Assembly (NCBI GenBank): GCA_028386065.3
Contig: JAKUCV010002172.1
Coordinates: 33,191-97,190 of the forward strand
DNA length: 64,000 nt
Source: Turnera subulata
Taxonomy: Eukaryota > Streptophyta > Magnoliopsida > Malpighiales > Passifloraceae
Direction of reading: 5' to 3'
The position numbers were made by a program, and so were the translations under genes. The notes under the pieces are model-generated. The model did no database searches, was not told the origin of the DNA, and saw nothing but the letters and a program-made list of their open reading frames with translations. Positions 44,804-56,518 of the stretch are shown piece by piece; positions within the stretch are counted from its first letter, which is position 1; each line of letters opens with the position of its first letter.

Positions 44804-46740
44804 GGTAAAAAGACATAGATTGTCGCTTCACTTAAATGAAATCTAACATCGTGTCCTTTTTTTAAAAAATTCCAACATTGTATCCTCCAACTTGATAACC
44901 AAACGAACATATATCCTTTTTACCTTCTACTTCTGGTTTACCAATATGGTGACGACACGTGGCATGGTTGGATCAGGGCCCAAAATTTTTTCTTCCAACT
45001 TTCTTAATATCGGTCTCTTTTTTGGGAAATGGAATATTAAAAAATGAATTAATGAAAAAAATTAAATACATATTGGAAACAAAAAAATTAAAAATTTGGC
45101 ATGTCAGCGGTTGCCAATTTGATATTTTTAATTTTCAAAATAATTGTAATAAACACAAATAATATCATCGCCTGCACGCAAAACATACAAAATGCTTGTA
45201 ACCAAAAAAATACAAAATGCTTTATGCATTTGTAAGGAAAAAGAAAATAGAAAAAAAACTCAAGTAAAAATAGGAAAACAGAAAAGCAAATCAAACCAAT
45301 ATTCCCTGCACGCAAACACTGCCGTTTGCTCCTTCTTCCTCTTTCCCCATCACTCTCTCTCACCTCTCTTTCATTCTCATCTCTCTCTCTCTCGCCTCAT
45401 AATCCATCAAGCCACCGCCACCATTTATCGTCATATCAACAAGAGAGATTAGGGAAGACTTAGATTTTCTCTCCTATTTCTCTCCTCCTCTCTTCCCCCT
45501 CTTTTGACTTTAATTATTCAACTTGTGATTGGGTTTTTTTCTTTGTCTTGATGATGGCAAATCTGTGCGAATTCTTATTCGGTAGTTTTACGGGTTCTTT
45601 ATGGTATAGCAGTCCTTGTATGTAACAGATTTGTAAACGTCCATCTTCTCTGGCTATGCTACTGCGTGCGGGTTGATAAACCAGATTTGAAATTTTTTTT
45701 GGTAATAATGACGTCTCCTTTACCCTCATCTTACACCTAAGGTTGGTTAAAAGTTGTAATTGAAGGGTAAACTATGGGCTTTGTGTTGTTGACGTTTTGG
45801 GGACTGGTAAAAGTAATACTACTACTACCATGAATACGCCATGGCCGGCAAAGATGGTTGGTGGTGGTGGTAGTAACCTGAGGACAACGGTGTAGAATTG
45901 GAGTATCTGGACTGGTGGTGACGATTTGTGACAAAAAAATAAAAAGACTGGTCGTGACGATGGAGTTGTTATTTGGCGATTCTGGTAATGAGGGTGAGTG
46001 AGAGTCGGGACGGTGTTATCGGTAGGGAGGAATGAGAAAAAAGGAAAAAAAGCTAATTTTATATATTATAATTTATGTTGGAAATAAACTGTGAAAAAAA
46101 ATAATAATAAACAAATCTGAAAATAGTTGGCCCACAAGACACTTGTTAGTTGGCCCATAAGAGGTCAATTGGATAATATTATTTGATTTTCATCAGCTTG
46201 AGGGACATATTGTTAGATTTTTTTAAAAAAGGACACAATTTTTCATGCCATTTAAGTGGAGGGACCAATGTTATCAGAACCGGACCGGGCACTGACCCAG
46301 AAAAAGTCTCGAATCATGGTTTACTGGTCGGGCCGGGTTCGAACTGGAGTTTCAATGCAATTGAACCGGTATAATAATTATTAAATAATTAATATTCAAT
46401 AATATATTTATATTCCTATTTATCTATAATTATAAACTAACAATAAATATAAAGTCTAAAAATATAATTTTTTCATTAAAAAATCACTATGTACTTATAA
46501 AAATAGGAAAAAAGTAAAAAAAAAAATCAACATAATTATGATTTAAAGGTGAACTGGCCGGGTTATTGGTTCAACCGGATCAACTAAAACCGACCGGTTC
46601 ATCCGGTTTTCTCCGGGTCAGATGCTTGTCCGGTCCAAATACCTAAAAACCCAGTATGATAGCCGAATCACGGTCCAACCGGTTGAACCGACCGGTCCGG
46701 TTCTGATAACACTGGGAGGGACGATCTATGTCTTTTTACC
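44804..46740. mobile_element. MULE-like element inserted in LTR C
   Basis: Ends are GGGTAAAAAGACATAGAT and its inverse, and weaker inverted homology continues for about 100 bp (CACTTAAATG, GTGTCCTTTTTT). It is flanked by CACTTTTGGG (44794-44803 and 46741-46750); because the terminal Gs are ambiguous the duplication is 8-10 bp. Without its nested MITE it is about 1.5 kb. The middle (about 45290-46050) has UTR-like CT-rich and GGT-rich stretches and no confident ORF. Confidence 0.78.
46266..46714. mobile_element. hAT-type MITE inside the MULE's right inverted repeat
   Basis: 449 bp, with ends CAATGTTATCAGAACCGG and, inverted, CAGTGTTATCAGAACCGG. The perfect 8-bp duplication GGAGGGAC flanks it (46258-46265 and 46715-46722). 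Subterminal DNA is dense in CCGG/ACCGGT motifs. Confidence 0.9.
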
Positions 46741-46758
46741 CACTTTTGGGCCAACAAT

Positions 46759-46769
46759 TGGTAGCGGAG
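46759..46769 (+). other. Primer binding site of copia C
   Basis: TGGTAGCGGAG two bases after the LTR end, same spacing as in copia B. Confidence 0.7.
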
Positions 46770-46813
46770 TAAGGTCTCTTTGTGTTAAGGATTAATCTCC
46801 TAGAGCAAAGATC

Positions 46814-48648
46814 ATGGCTTTTGAGGAAACAAGTGTGAACATGGCGCTATACTTTGATGGAGCAAACTTTGATTATTGGAAGTTTCGTATGAAGATCTTT
46901 CTTGAGGGAAAGAACATTGAAATGTGCCATATTGTCCAGAATCCCTACAACAGACCAACTAGTGAGATACATCTCTGGACTGAAAATGAGATGAAAAGAG
47001 CAAAGCTTGATGCTCAAGCTAAGAATGCTCTCTCGTGTGGATTAGTGAAAGCGAGTTTGAAAGGGTGAGATCTTGTGAAACTGCTCATGACATTTGGAGG
47101 TTGTTGTGCATCACTCATGAAGGCACAAACCAGGTTAAAGAATCGAGGCTTAATTGCCTAACCAGAGAATATGAGCTGTTCCAAATGATTTCTGGTGAAA
47201 CAATTCATGCCGTGGACACTCGATTTACTATACTTTGCAACAATCTTGCATCACTTGGAAAAGTGTTGACACATAGAGAAAAAGTTGCAAAAGTTCTGAG
47301 GTCACTTCCCAAAGAATGGGAACCTAAAGTGACTGCCATTGAGGAAGCACAAAATCTGAATTTGCTATCTTATGATGAGTTGATTGGAAAACTAATTTGT
47401 CATGGTGGTAAAATTGAACCAAAGAGGAAGCATGTCGCTTTGAAGGTCCAGGAACCAAACAATGATGATGATAGCGACTTTGATGTGGCTCTCTTTACTT
47501 GGAGATTCGCTAGGTTCCTTAAGATGAAGAAGCAACTGAAAGGGAAGATTCTTAAGGATACAAAAGCTGAGGAGCCTAAGAAAGATCCTCTGGTGTGCTT
47601 TGGATGCAATCGTCCTGGACATATCAAGTCTGAATGTCCTTGTCAAAAGAAGGGCAGATCTGGTTTTTCAAAAACCAAAGGATAGAAGGCTATGGTTGCG
47701 TGGGATGATTCAAACTCCTCAAATGATTCTGACGTCGAGGAAGAGACTAACCTATGCTTCATGCCCAAGAAGATACTGAGGTAACAAATTCTACTGACCT
47801 TAATCTTGATGATTTACTTGAAGCTTTTGATGAATTACATGTTAAATACAAAAAAGTTGTTAAGAAAAACAAAGAGTATAAAAAGAAACTTGACTTCCTT
47901 GAATTTGATGAAGAGGCTTATAAGAACGAAAATGAAAAACTTAGACTTGCTAATTCTGATGCTATGAAAGTTTGTGAAGATTTAAAAACTAAAAAATTTG
48001 CACTAAAGAATGCTTATGATGAACTTGAAAAGAAATATGCTTGTAAGAATGATATGTATTAAGTAGTAGAAAATGAAAAAGGCATTCTTGAGAAACATGT
48101 TACTGATCTAAAATCATCTCTAGAGAAGTTTACTAGTAGTACCAATAATCAGAATATGTTGTTAGGACAACAAATGAATCCTATCCAAAACAATGATTAG
48201 GTGCTACACATTTGGTCGCTGAAAAACCAAATCATGTAATGCGGTTTGTAAGGGCAGAATCTTGTGAGCCATACAAACTCGACACCTCACACATAAGTCA
48301 TGATAGAACACACAAGTATGTGAGCAACTATACATCAAGGTCAAGTATGTCACAGAAATTGAATCCAGTTGCTAGAAAACCAAATAGGAAGAACATGTCA
48401 TACATACCAAATCTGGTTTTTAACAAACCAAATCATAGAGTGCAGTCACATGGATTTAGAAGAAACACTTATACATACTCCTCTAGGAAACATATGCATA
48501 CACACTATTATGCACTATGCATTACTTGCTATTACTGTCGAGAAAATGGTCATGGTATCAAGGCTTGCAGGATTAACAAGAGAAATCAAAACGTTAGATA
48601 TGTGTAGGTTCCAAAAGGAACCAGATCTAACCCCACAAGACCCAAATT
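46814..48648 (+). pseudogene. gag: Copia C Gag, broken
   Basis: ATG at 46814. The N-terminus has FDGANFDYWKFRMKIFLEGK (DUF4219/UBN2-type). A frameshift near 47045 moves to the frame of 47035-47685, which holds most of the capsid region and the first knuckle CFGCNRPGHIKSEC (about 47597-47640). A TAG at 47683-47685 and a further frameshift lead to a Lys/Glu coiled-coil segment (47754-48060), which ends in TAA. After more stops, the last part (48212-48607) carries the second knuckle CYYCRENGHGIKAC. Domain order equals that of copia B Gag, but the sequence is clearly diverged: a related subfamily. Confidence 0.88.
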
Positions 48649-48649
48649 A

Positions 48650-49002
48650 ACCAATTTAATAAATTAATAAAAAACCAATTTAATAAATTATAACATGTGA
48701 AAAGACCAAATTGCCCATCTACCCGGGATACAATGCAAACAATATAATCAATGCACAATTATACAATAAATTATACAATAACATGAGTATGCAGTGGAAG
48801 ACAAACAATAAGAAAATATGTATGTTATGAACTCTATGGATCCGACCCGTAATGGGGAAAACACCGCCACATGCTGATATGCACTCCTGATCATCGATCA
48901 GCTAAACTGTGTAAAGACATGACGGGGTGAGACCAACCACTGTCTCACCGCAAACAAATAAACTATAGTATACAACTACAAATTAACTACAAATACACAG
49001 GC
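48650..49002 (+). other. LTR-like non-coding DNA, left part
   Basis: Starts with a short direct repeat of ACCAATTTAATAAATTA (about 48647 and 48675). It resembles the body of Z LTRs (ACGGGGTGAGACC-type stretch) but has no clear end. It resumes at 51282 after solo LTR Z2; the 5-bp duplication CAGGC ends it. Confidence 0.4.
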
Positions 49003-51276
49003 TGAAACGCCCCGACCCGTATTTACCGTTATACACAGTAAACTTGTGGGACTACATACTATCACAGTATTCAAATTGGTAAATATCACAACCAACAACA
49101 ATAATACAATAACAGTACATCATACATCAACAGTTTTTGTCCCGGCACGGAGACATTGTTATAACAAGCATCAGAAATGAGTAGTAAAATGCAAGCAGCG
49201 GAAGTCTTAATACAATACAACAATAAGCAACAATAGCAATGCATCGCAGGATGGATCCGGGACTGGCAGAGGGTGCGCCACAACTTGCCTCGAACGTACC
49301 TGAGCTACGCAAAATCAAACTACGCGACCAGGTCACGCAGGCGAGGGGTGAGTCCGAAGTGCTCACCGGGTAAAATCCATAAGCAAAATATACATATACA
49401 AACAACCGTAAATAATCCAAGTCACATCAACAGTAATAAATTAAGGTTCACACGACCCTAAATAACACACTCGGTGATCCTAGACACGCTATACCAATTT
49501 TATTATCAGGGCCCCTATCACTAGTTAAATGGTGGCCGTCGCCTGGTAGTCAAGCTAGCTAGCCAGTGGACCCCGCCCTGGTACTTCCACGTAAAACTAG
49601 CACAGACAGGGAGCAGACCCCAAGCACACTCTCCCCCAACGCCTAAAATAAAAATTGGTACAGACAGGGAGCAGACCCCAAGCACACTCTCCCCCAGCAC
49701 CGTAAAAATAAGACTACCATCTGGCTATTCCAACATTTAACTGTGATTTACTAAATGTCTAAGTGTATCCAGTTTTATTATTTCTAGTTATTTAATTTCT
49801 ATTATCCTCCATTCTCTCATTATCCCGAGCAGGCTCACAGCCTCTCCGCTCGTTTGGATAATACAAGCTTATTCAACTAGTACCCTCGGTACTCTACTCT
49901 CACAATTTCTACAGCCATCAACAATAGATATAACCTACTAATACCACATTTCTATTATTACCAATAACATCAACAGTAGCATCAATTCAACAACATCAAC
50001 GACAACAAATTCCAATTAAATTCATCTCACAACAACCATTCACAGCCACAAAGAATTATTCAAGGATATAACACAGATAATAAACAAACAGCAACTTGGT
50101 ACTACGGGCAGTATATAAATATTTACTTATCCTCACCTTAGCCTATAAACTCCTCGGGGAACTCGTCAGCTGGTATCGGTCCCACGTACTCGTTCTCTTC
50201 ACCCTTGACCCGGTTGATTTAATTTGCAGCAACAACACAGGTTGAAGAAGCTGGTGGTGGCGCGATGGCGGCGGTGACCTGTGCAGTGGACGGCAAAGCC
50301 GTTGCTGATGGTGGCGTGACAGAGGTGCGAAGGAGGAGAAGGCGATGGTGGAGGCGCCTTGCGCGGGTGCTGCTCGTGGTGTGGTGGCCGGCAGCGGTTG
50401 CAAGTGGCAGTGGAGAGGCGAAGAAGAAGAAGAACGGAGGCGTTGCACGTTGAGGAGGTGACGGGTGCGCGGCTGCAGGCGCGGTGAAGGGGTGGTTCAG
50501 CGGCGGTGCAATCCGAGGAGAACGGAGGCAGTGCTGGCGGTCGGCAGTGCTGTTGTAACTGGAAGCGGCGACAGCGAGGGTGCTAGGTGGACGCGGGTTG
50601 CTGGCTTCGGCGTCGGCTTGCTGGTGGTGGTTCGTCAGTGGTTCGGTGGTGGAGCAATGGAAGAAGAAGAAGAAGAAGATGGTGGTGGTGGTGGTGTGAC
50701 GTCGTTTAGGGGCTGCAGTTTGGGGTTGTTTGATTTTTTTTTTTGTAAGTAATAACAGTGAATGGAAAAAGGAAATGGGTGGTTAGGACAATGTTGTTGG
50801 AAATGGACGGGAAGTAAACCAGGTGGAAGCTGTGTGTTTACAGGGAGTACTAGGTGTGTATGGTTTGGCAGAAAACTTGGTTTTTATGGCCAGAAAAAGT
50901 AGAGTACAGGTTGTTAAAACTGAGGAAAAGAAGAAGTGGTGAAGATGTTGGCCACATTTCCACAACTGAGTGTAATCATGGAGGTGCATGAGCAGCTGAG
51001 TTGGAAAGGAACAGCACTAGACTTTTTTTTTACAGCAAAAGACTTATATGCCCTTTCTAGTTTCTCTTGGTAGCAAAACTAACCTAGGGGTATAATCGTC
51101 TTTTCACAGTTTACCCACTCTGGAAAATTCCGTAAAATTTCCGAAGTATGGTTCGAGACTCGCAATTAGAATCTAATGCTCGGTTTACTATAAAATACTT
51201 TACAAGATTATTTTTACATGGTAACCAAGCATTTTACAGTCCGGTAAAAATATAAATTTTTACCCGGGCTGTTACA
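49003..51276 (-). repeat. Solo LTR Z2 (same family as Z1)
   Basis: On the minus strand it starts TGTAACAGCCCGGGTAAAAA and ends GGGTCGGGGCGTTTCA; 2274 bp. The perfect 5-bp duplication CAGGC flanks it (48998-49002 and 51277-51281). It has a GC-rich block (50240-50720) as in Z1; open frames there are Arg/Gly-rich and not convincing. Two near-identical blocks of about 58 bp around GACAGGGAGCAGACCCCAAG (49610 and 49664) are a tandem repeat. Confidence 0.83.
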
Positions 51277-51281
51277 CAGGC

Positions 51282-52799
51282 ATCAAGCAATAGCAACCAC
51301 AATGCACTAACATGTCACAATGCACAACACAAGTCATCATCAGACTTCAAACAACACTTTTCTTTGATCATCCTACTACTGTTGTACTATATTATTATTA
51401 GGGTTCTACTTTTTATTAGGGCCCTCTACTTTGTATGTTGAACTCGGTCCTGTCTTGTGAGACAACCAGGCATAAGCCCAAATGCAATCAGGGTATAAAC
51501 CCAAGTCAATCAGGGTATAAACCCAAGTCAGGACATAAGCCCAAATAAAATCAGGGCATCAACCCAAATTAGGGCATCAACCCAATTAAAATCAGGGCAT
51601 CAACCCAAGTCAGGGCATAAGCCCAAATATAATCAACCGGTCAATAGCCCCACAATAATATTCTTTTAGTACATTATTCTCAGTTATGCTTTAAGAGTTA
51701 TGTGTGCCATACGTTATGATTGTCCAGGATTGTGTGGATTTGACATTTTATTTTCAATTCCGGGCCTCCGACCCACAAATCACTACACCAACCTCAAAAC
51801 CATAAATCATATTATTTAGCATAACAAACAAAGCATGCTCAACTGGCATATCATATCACCCCGGCACACAATTCACATAATCAGGCATACGACATCAAAG
51901 TGTCATCATTAACAATACAAAGTGCAAGTAAGATCATCGACACAACAGGCATACAAGCATACAACATTCAATGCCAAACAAGAATTTCAACTTCATATAC
52001 CATGTTTATTAACCGAGTATTGTAGGCAGTAATCAATACAAAGGTTTATATGTCCTCACCTGGGCCATATTAAATGCCTCAAAACTGAAGCCTTGTTCTG
52101 CCTCAACATATCCTATATTTATAACAAAACGAACACACATAAGTTCCATATAAAAACATGATGAATGCATATCAATGCTGTGACTTAACAACATATCATC
52201 TTTACTTCTTATTCCTAATTAAACAGATCATGGGTCTAAGCCTGTCTAATCTTACAGTCTTAACCCGAGACCAAAAGTGCACTTAAATTAAATCATTAGG
52301 TTTTATTTTCCTTTGGGCCTAAGGTCCATATCCATAATTGTCATTGGGCCTAAACGCCATGTTAATAATAATTATCAGGTTTAATTATCTATTGGGCCTA
52401 AAGCCCAAATCATGCATTTAATCCCTTTGTGGGCCTAAAGCCCATCGTTAAGAACTAATACCATTTATTGGGCCTAAAGCCCATTCCATATTCATGAATC
52501 GCATAAAGAAGTTAATGGGCCTAGCCCGATTCATCATGAAAATCATATTACTTAGCAAACTCGAGCCCAGCATTTCCAGCCTAATGGTCCTATCCGCATC
52601 GGTAAGATTCCGGCCACGCGCTTCTCAATGGTCCGCACACTCGATTTCCACTATTACTCGTTTCTTTCCAATACATTTGTAGTACATGGCATGTACAAAA
52701 TTAAATTACATCGCCGTCGAGAATTATCGTTTATTGTCGAAACACATTGTCTGGTCGAAACAGCACCCGAGCCCTCGCCGAAAATCCTCGAGCCTCAAC
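51282..52799 (+). other. LTR-like non-coding DNA with two mini-hairpin arrays
   Basis: Array one (about 51466-51632): eight copies of GGGCATCAACCC or GGGCATAAGCCC. Array two (about 52312-52532): six variants of TGGGCCTAAAGCCCA. No gene. Interrupted on the left by Z2 and on the right by LTR W; probably an older gypsy LTR. Confidence 0.5.
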
Positions 52800-55700
52800 T
52801 GTAATGCCCCGAATTTTTGTATTTAATTTCTATGGAATTTTTGGAATTTAATTTCCAAATTTTTTCCTCAAGGAAATTCTTGAAAATTTAAAGTCAAGAA
52901 ATTTTTTTTCCTTCCCTGGGAATTTTACTTTTAAGTTGGATTTATCCTATATCGAATTTTCTTTTGGAATTAATTTGTGTTTCGAGGTGAAACACAAGGT
53001 TTGATGTAGTTTCGTCCAAAAGTATGTCGTAGTATGAATGTGCAAGCTTAAAACTCAATCAAGGTTGCATTTTGACCAAAGGGGGCGGGTTGACCAAGCC
53101 AAAGACTAAAACTACATCGTTTTTGCCTTGGCTGGTACCAAACCCTAACCCTAGAATTTTTATTCTTCCTTTTCTCCCTCTCTCCTTTTTTTTTTTTCCT
53201 CTCCAAACCCGGGCGTCGCTTCTCTCCTTTCTTCTCCTTCGTTTTTATTCTTTTTTCAGTTTCTTCTCTTCTCCACAAACACGCAGCCGCCACTGCCGTT
53301 TCTTCTTCTTTCTGCTCCACCAACGTCGCCGCCCTTATTCCCTTTTCCATCTTCTTACGTGGCCCTCTCTTCGAGCCGCATCAAGCGCAACGCTGAGGAG
53401 GTCGTCGCTGCAGCCGAGGCGAAGGAGGAGGCCGTGAGTTCGGTGCAAGGCCGGTGTGTGGGTCTCGTCACCGTCGTGCACTGGTAAGCCCCGACCTTTC
53501 CCTCTTTCTTTTCCTCCTTGTTTTCTCTCGGTGGGTTTCTAATCGGGCAGTCTTGATTTGTGGTGGTTCGGGTTTTGTTGGTTGCTAGCGGATCGAGTGG
53601 TTGTTGGTGGCTTGTTGTGGTGTTGCGGCGGCGAGTTGACTTGTGGCTATTCTACATAAGCCGGACCTGGTGCGCTAGTGTTGCTTTGCTCGGGTTGTGG
53701 TCTGATTCGGGCAGCAGGGCAATGTTTGTTGGTGTTACCTGACGAATTCGAGGCTGGGGAAGAGCGGATCTGTTCAAGTAGCTCACAGAATCTTTTTTTC
53801 GGTAAGAATTCCGAATTCAGTTTTGTTATCGGTTCATGGTTGCTGCTGTTTTGGTTGTTTGAGTCATGGTGTGTGAATTGCCAGGTTTGGCAGGTTGTTG
53901 GAGGGGTGTATTCCGGCGAACGAAAACCATTCCGGCGGGACGGAATCTTCTTTGGCATTCCACGATATTTTTCCGGTTATGATGTGTATTTGATTCCTTA
54001 CACGGCATGTACTTCTATTATTTTGCGATTGGGTTTTGTATTCTTAATATAAATAGTAGAAACCAAGAGAGCGGGGAGTGAGTGGCACGTGCCCGGTTTG
54101 TCTGACGCGGGTAGAACCTCTAGGACGGATAACTCGGACTCGGGTAAAACCCTTAAACAAGAGTTAGACTAAATCGGGCCTTAGCCCAGTAATAAAATGT
54201 TATGACCATTATGACATATGGACTTATAATACGTGGACTCAAAGCCCAAGGACATCTAAGGTTTATGGTGGGATTAATGGTATGGGCTTTAGGCCCGAGA
54301 TTGTTGTGAGTTAGGTAACGGATTGGTGGTATGAGCTTTCAGCCGGGGATTAAGGTTTTAGACTTAGTTGGGCTTTAAGCCTGTGGATCATAGGCCCGTG
54401 ACATGGAGACATAGATTCGTGGGTGGAGGTAGATTAGTCGGACCGGGTTTAACATCGGATGCATTCCATGAGCATGCATGTTTTATTTGTTGTTGAACTT
54501 CTTTGTGAGATATGGTGTCTGTGTATAGGCATGAGACATAATTCGGGAGTAGTAGGATCTAGTGCTGGTCAGGCAGAGCGTCATCATAACTGGGGTGACT
54601 CTATAAGACTTATATACTTGTATGCGAATACTTGTTGGTATGGTTAGATAGTACTACTTGCTGAGTATGCTGCATGGTATTGACTGTGTTGTGTACCTGT
54701 TGCTTATATGCTGAAATGTTATGTAAACATCTATGAGCTGTATTGCCATATTAATCACTATGAGCTGTTATTGCCATACTTGTGATATGTGCTGACTTGC
54801 TACATGAATATTGTGAGCCTTAGGCTCTATTTAAAGAAAACTCTTTAAAGGTACACAACCTGAATGTAGCTCTGAGAAGTACTTAAACAAACTTCATAAT
54901 TGGTATCATAATGCACATGGATAACAAACATTCTACTGTGGGGCTGTTGACCGGTAGCACCCAGTGGGAGAACGGGTACCCCCAGGATTTGTGTTGGATA
55001 AAAACAGAGAGTTTTAGAGACGGTTCCTTGGGGATTAGATGGATGCGCCCCTTGGTTAGTTTAGTATTAAGGGAGAGACGCCGCCATGGGGAAGATGGAT
55101 GTACCCCTTGGTTATTTCTATACTTGATATTGGCATGCACTGAGTGCACCCCTCAGAGAGCCGTCGGCCACCTGAGGTATTTCAGTGGTTAGTTTTATTT
55201 CGGATCTTACCCCTTCCGATGAGATAGTATTTTGGGTTGAGCCCTAGACTGATCAGTCGCTACCGCACCCGACGCACACAATAGAGGGCCCTTAATAATA
55301 ATATTGAGAAAGATTATAATAAGATAATTCACATAATTCTTATGTGTGTGGTATTTGACACGTGTTGATCGTGTATGTACACTTGTGCTCATGGAATTAC
55401 TCACGCTACGAGCCTATCTTCGTTTGCCTGTATATTTGTCTCATACTGTACATTGAGTAGGCGACTCATATAAATCGCCACCGTGGTTTTTCAGATCCAT
55501 AGTAGCTTGCTGATAGTTACCTCCTACATCGAGTTTCGGTGTTTTCTTCTCAGCATGTAGCTGTGTTTCCTTCCTGGGCGGATCCGTAGTTTGACCCTGC
55601 ATATGTTTACACTTGTCATAAACTTATTCTTTATTTCCGCTGCGTAAGTACTTTCGGGATGTTATTTTGGTTTACTTTGGATATAGTCATTATTATTCCG

Positions 55701-55908
55701 GTTGATTTGTCGGTGGTTATTTTGGCTGGATGAGCTTGTTTATACTTTGAATATTTTACAACCCGATATTCATTTGTGTTGGATATTATTATTTAGGATT
55801 TGAGATAATGTTTTACACAGAGTTTTGGCATCCCTGGACTTAAGGGCATTTTGGTCGTTTCATGTTTATTTATGTTTTATATTTCTGTTTCTGGATGCGG
55901 TCGTTTCA
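52800..55908 (+). repeat. LTR W (gypsy-type, probably solo)
   Basis: Starts TGTAATGCCCCGAA and ends GATGCGGTCGTTTCA, matching the end style of Z1 and Z2 (TGTAACAGCCCGG...GGCGTTTCA). Flanks TCAAC (52795-52799) and TCACC (55909-55913) differ at one base. 3109 bp, with a CT-rich then GC-rich block at 53150-53960 and inverted GGGCTTTAGGCCC-type motifs at 54170-54400. The open frames at 53072-53437 and 53678-54052 are low-complexity or lack any domain. Confidence 0.6.
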
Positions 55909-55913
55909 TCACC

Positions 55914-56518
55914 GGATTCCGGCCAGCTTCATCGGAGAAGTCCATAACAGCCCGAAATCAACCCACAATAGATTGCCAAACTCGGAAATCAACAAAACAA
56001 CATAGAATACAACATCCAACCCACATAAACGTCAACTCAGACGTACATATGTGAAAAAGGGGCTGGATGTTACCGGAATAACAAATCCGTGCAAAACAGG
56101 CATTAGAACTGTGCACAACCAACACCAATCCGAACTCCACACCCTCTGCCCGTGATCAAGCCCACAACAGCCTTGCTCGAACAGCCCCAAGTCCACAAAT
56201 AAGGTCACCCGCAAGATCCTACAAATCCACTGCCCGACAGCACATTAGTACAACCAGGCCGAATCAATCCACCATCAATTCGTCCAACAATGATTCACCG
56301 CTATTAACACAGCCAGAACAACAAGCACAACAACACGCCCAACACATAGCAAACCCGACCATATTCGGCCACAACCCCACCACCACCGCCGACAACCAAC
56401 ACCATCCACCACCGCCAATTGGACCCAGACCTGCGACTCCACACAACATAACAACCATAAGAACCAACATCAGCTTCGGGAAACAAAGGAAGAAGAAGAG
56501 AAGAATGAGGTCAGTGAC
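55914..56518 (+). other. Non-coding DNA between LTR W and LTR Y(iii)
   Basis: CAAC/CCACC-rich. CATAACAGCCCGAAATC near 55945 resembles a decayed gypsy LTR start. No gene supported. Confidence 0.35.

Larger units (their letters stand above)
43770..48650 (+). mobile_element. Copia element C (SIRE-like), 5' LTR and gag only
   Basis: The LTR starts about 43770 (TGTTGGCATTGAC) and ends GGCCAACA at 46756; it is interrupted by a MULE (44804-46740), so its own length is about 1.05 kb. Primer site and gag follow. The element stops within the linker after the second zinc knuckle, near 48650, where unrelated LTR-like DNA begins. Pol and 3' LTR are missing. Confidence 0.75.

Noticed and set aside
44804..46740. 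Treating the MULE-like element in LTR C as hAT because one reading gives an 8-bp duplication
   Set aside because: The inverted homology extends about 100 bp and a 10-bp duplication fits equally well; long inverted repeats favour a MULE, but this is not settled.
50143..50752. Open frames in the GC-rich block of Z2
   Set aside because: Low-complexity Arg/Gly/Val composition on both strands, no recognisable domain.
53048..54052. Possible gene at the start of LTR W
   Set aside because: CT-rich leader and GC-rich block look gene-like, but the frames carry no known domain and the block lies within LTR boundaries.
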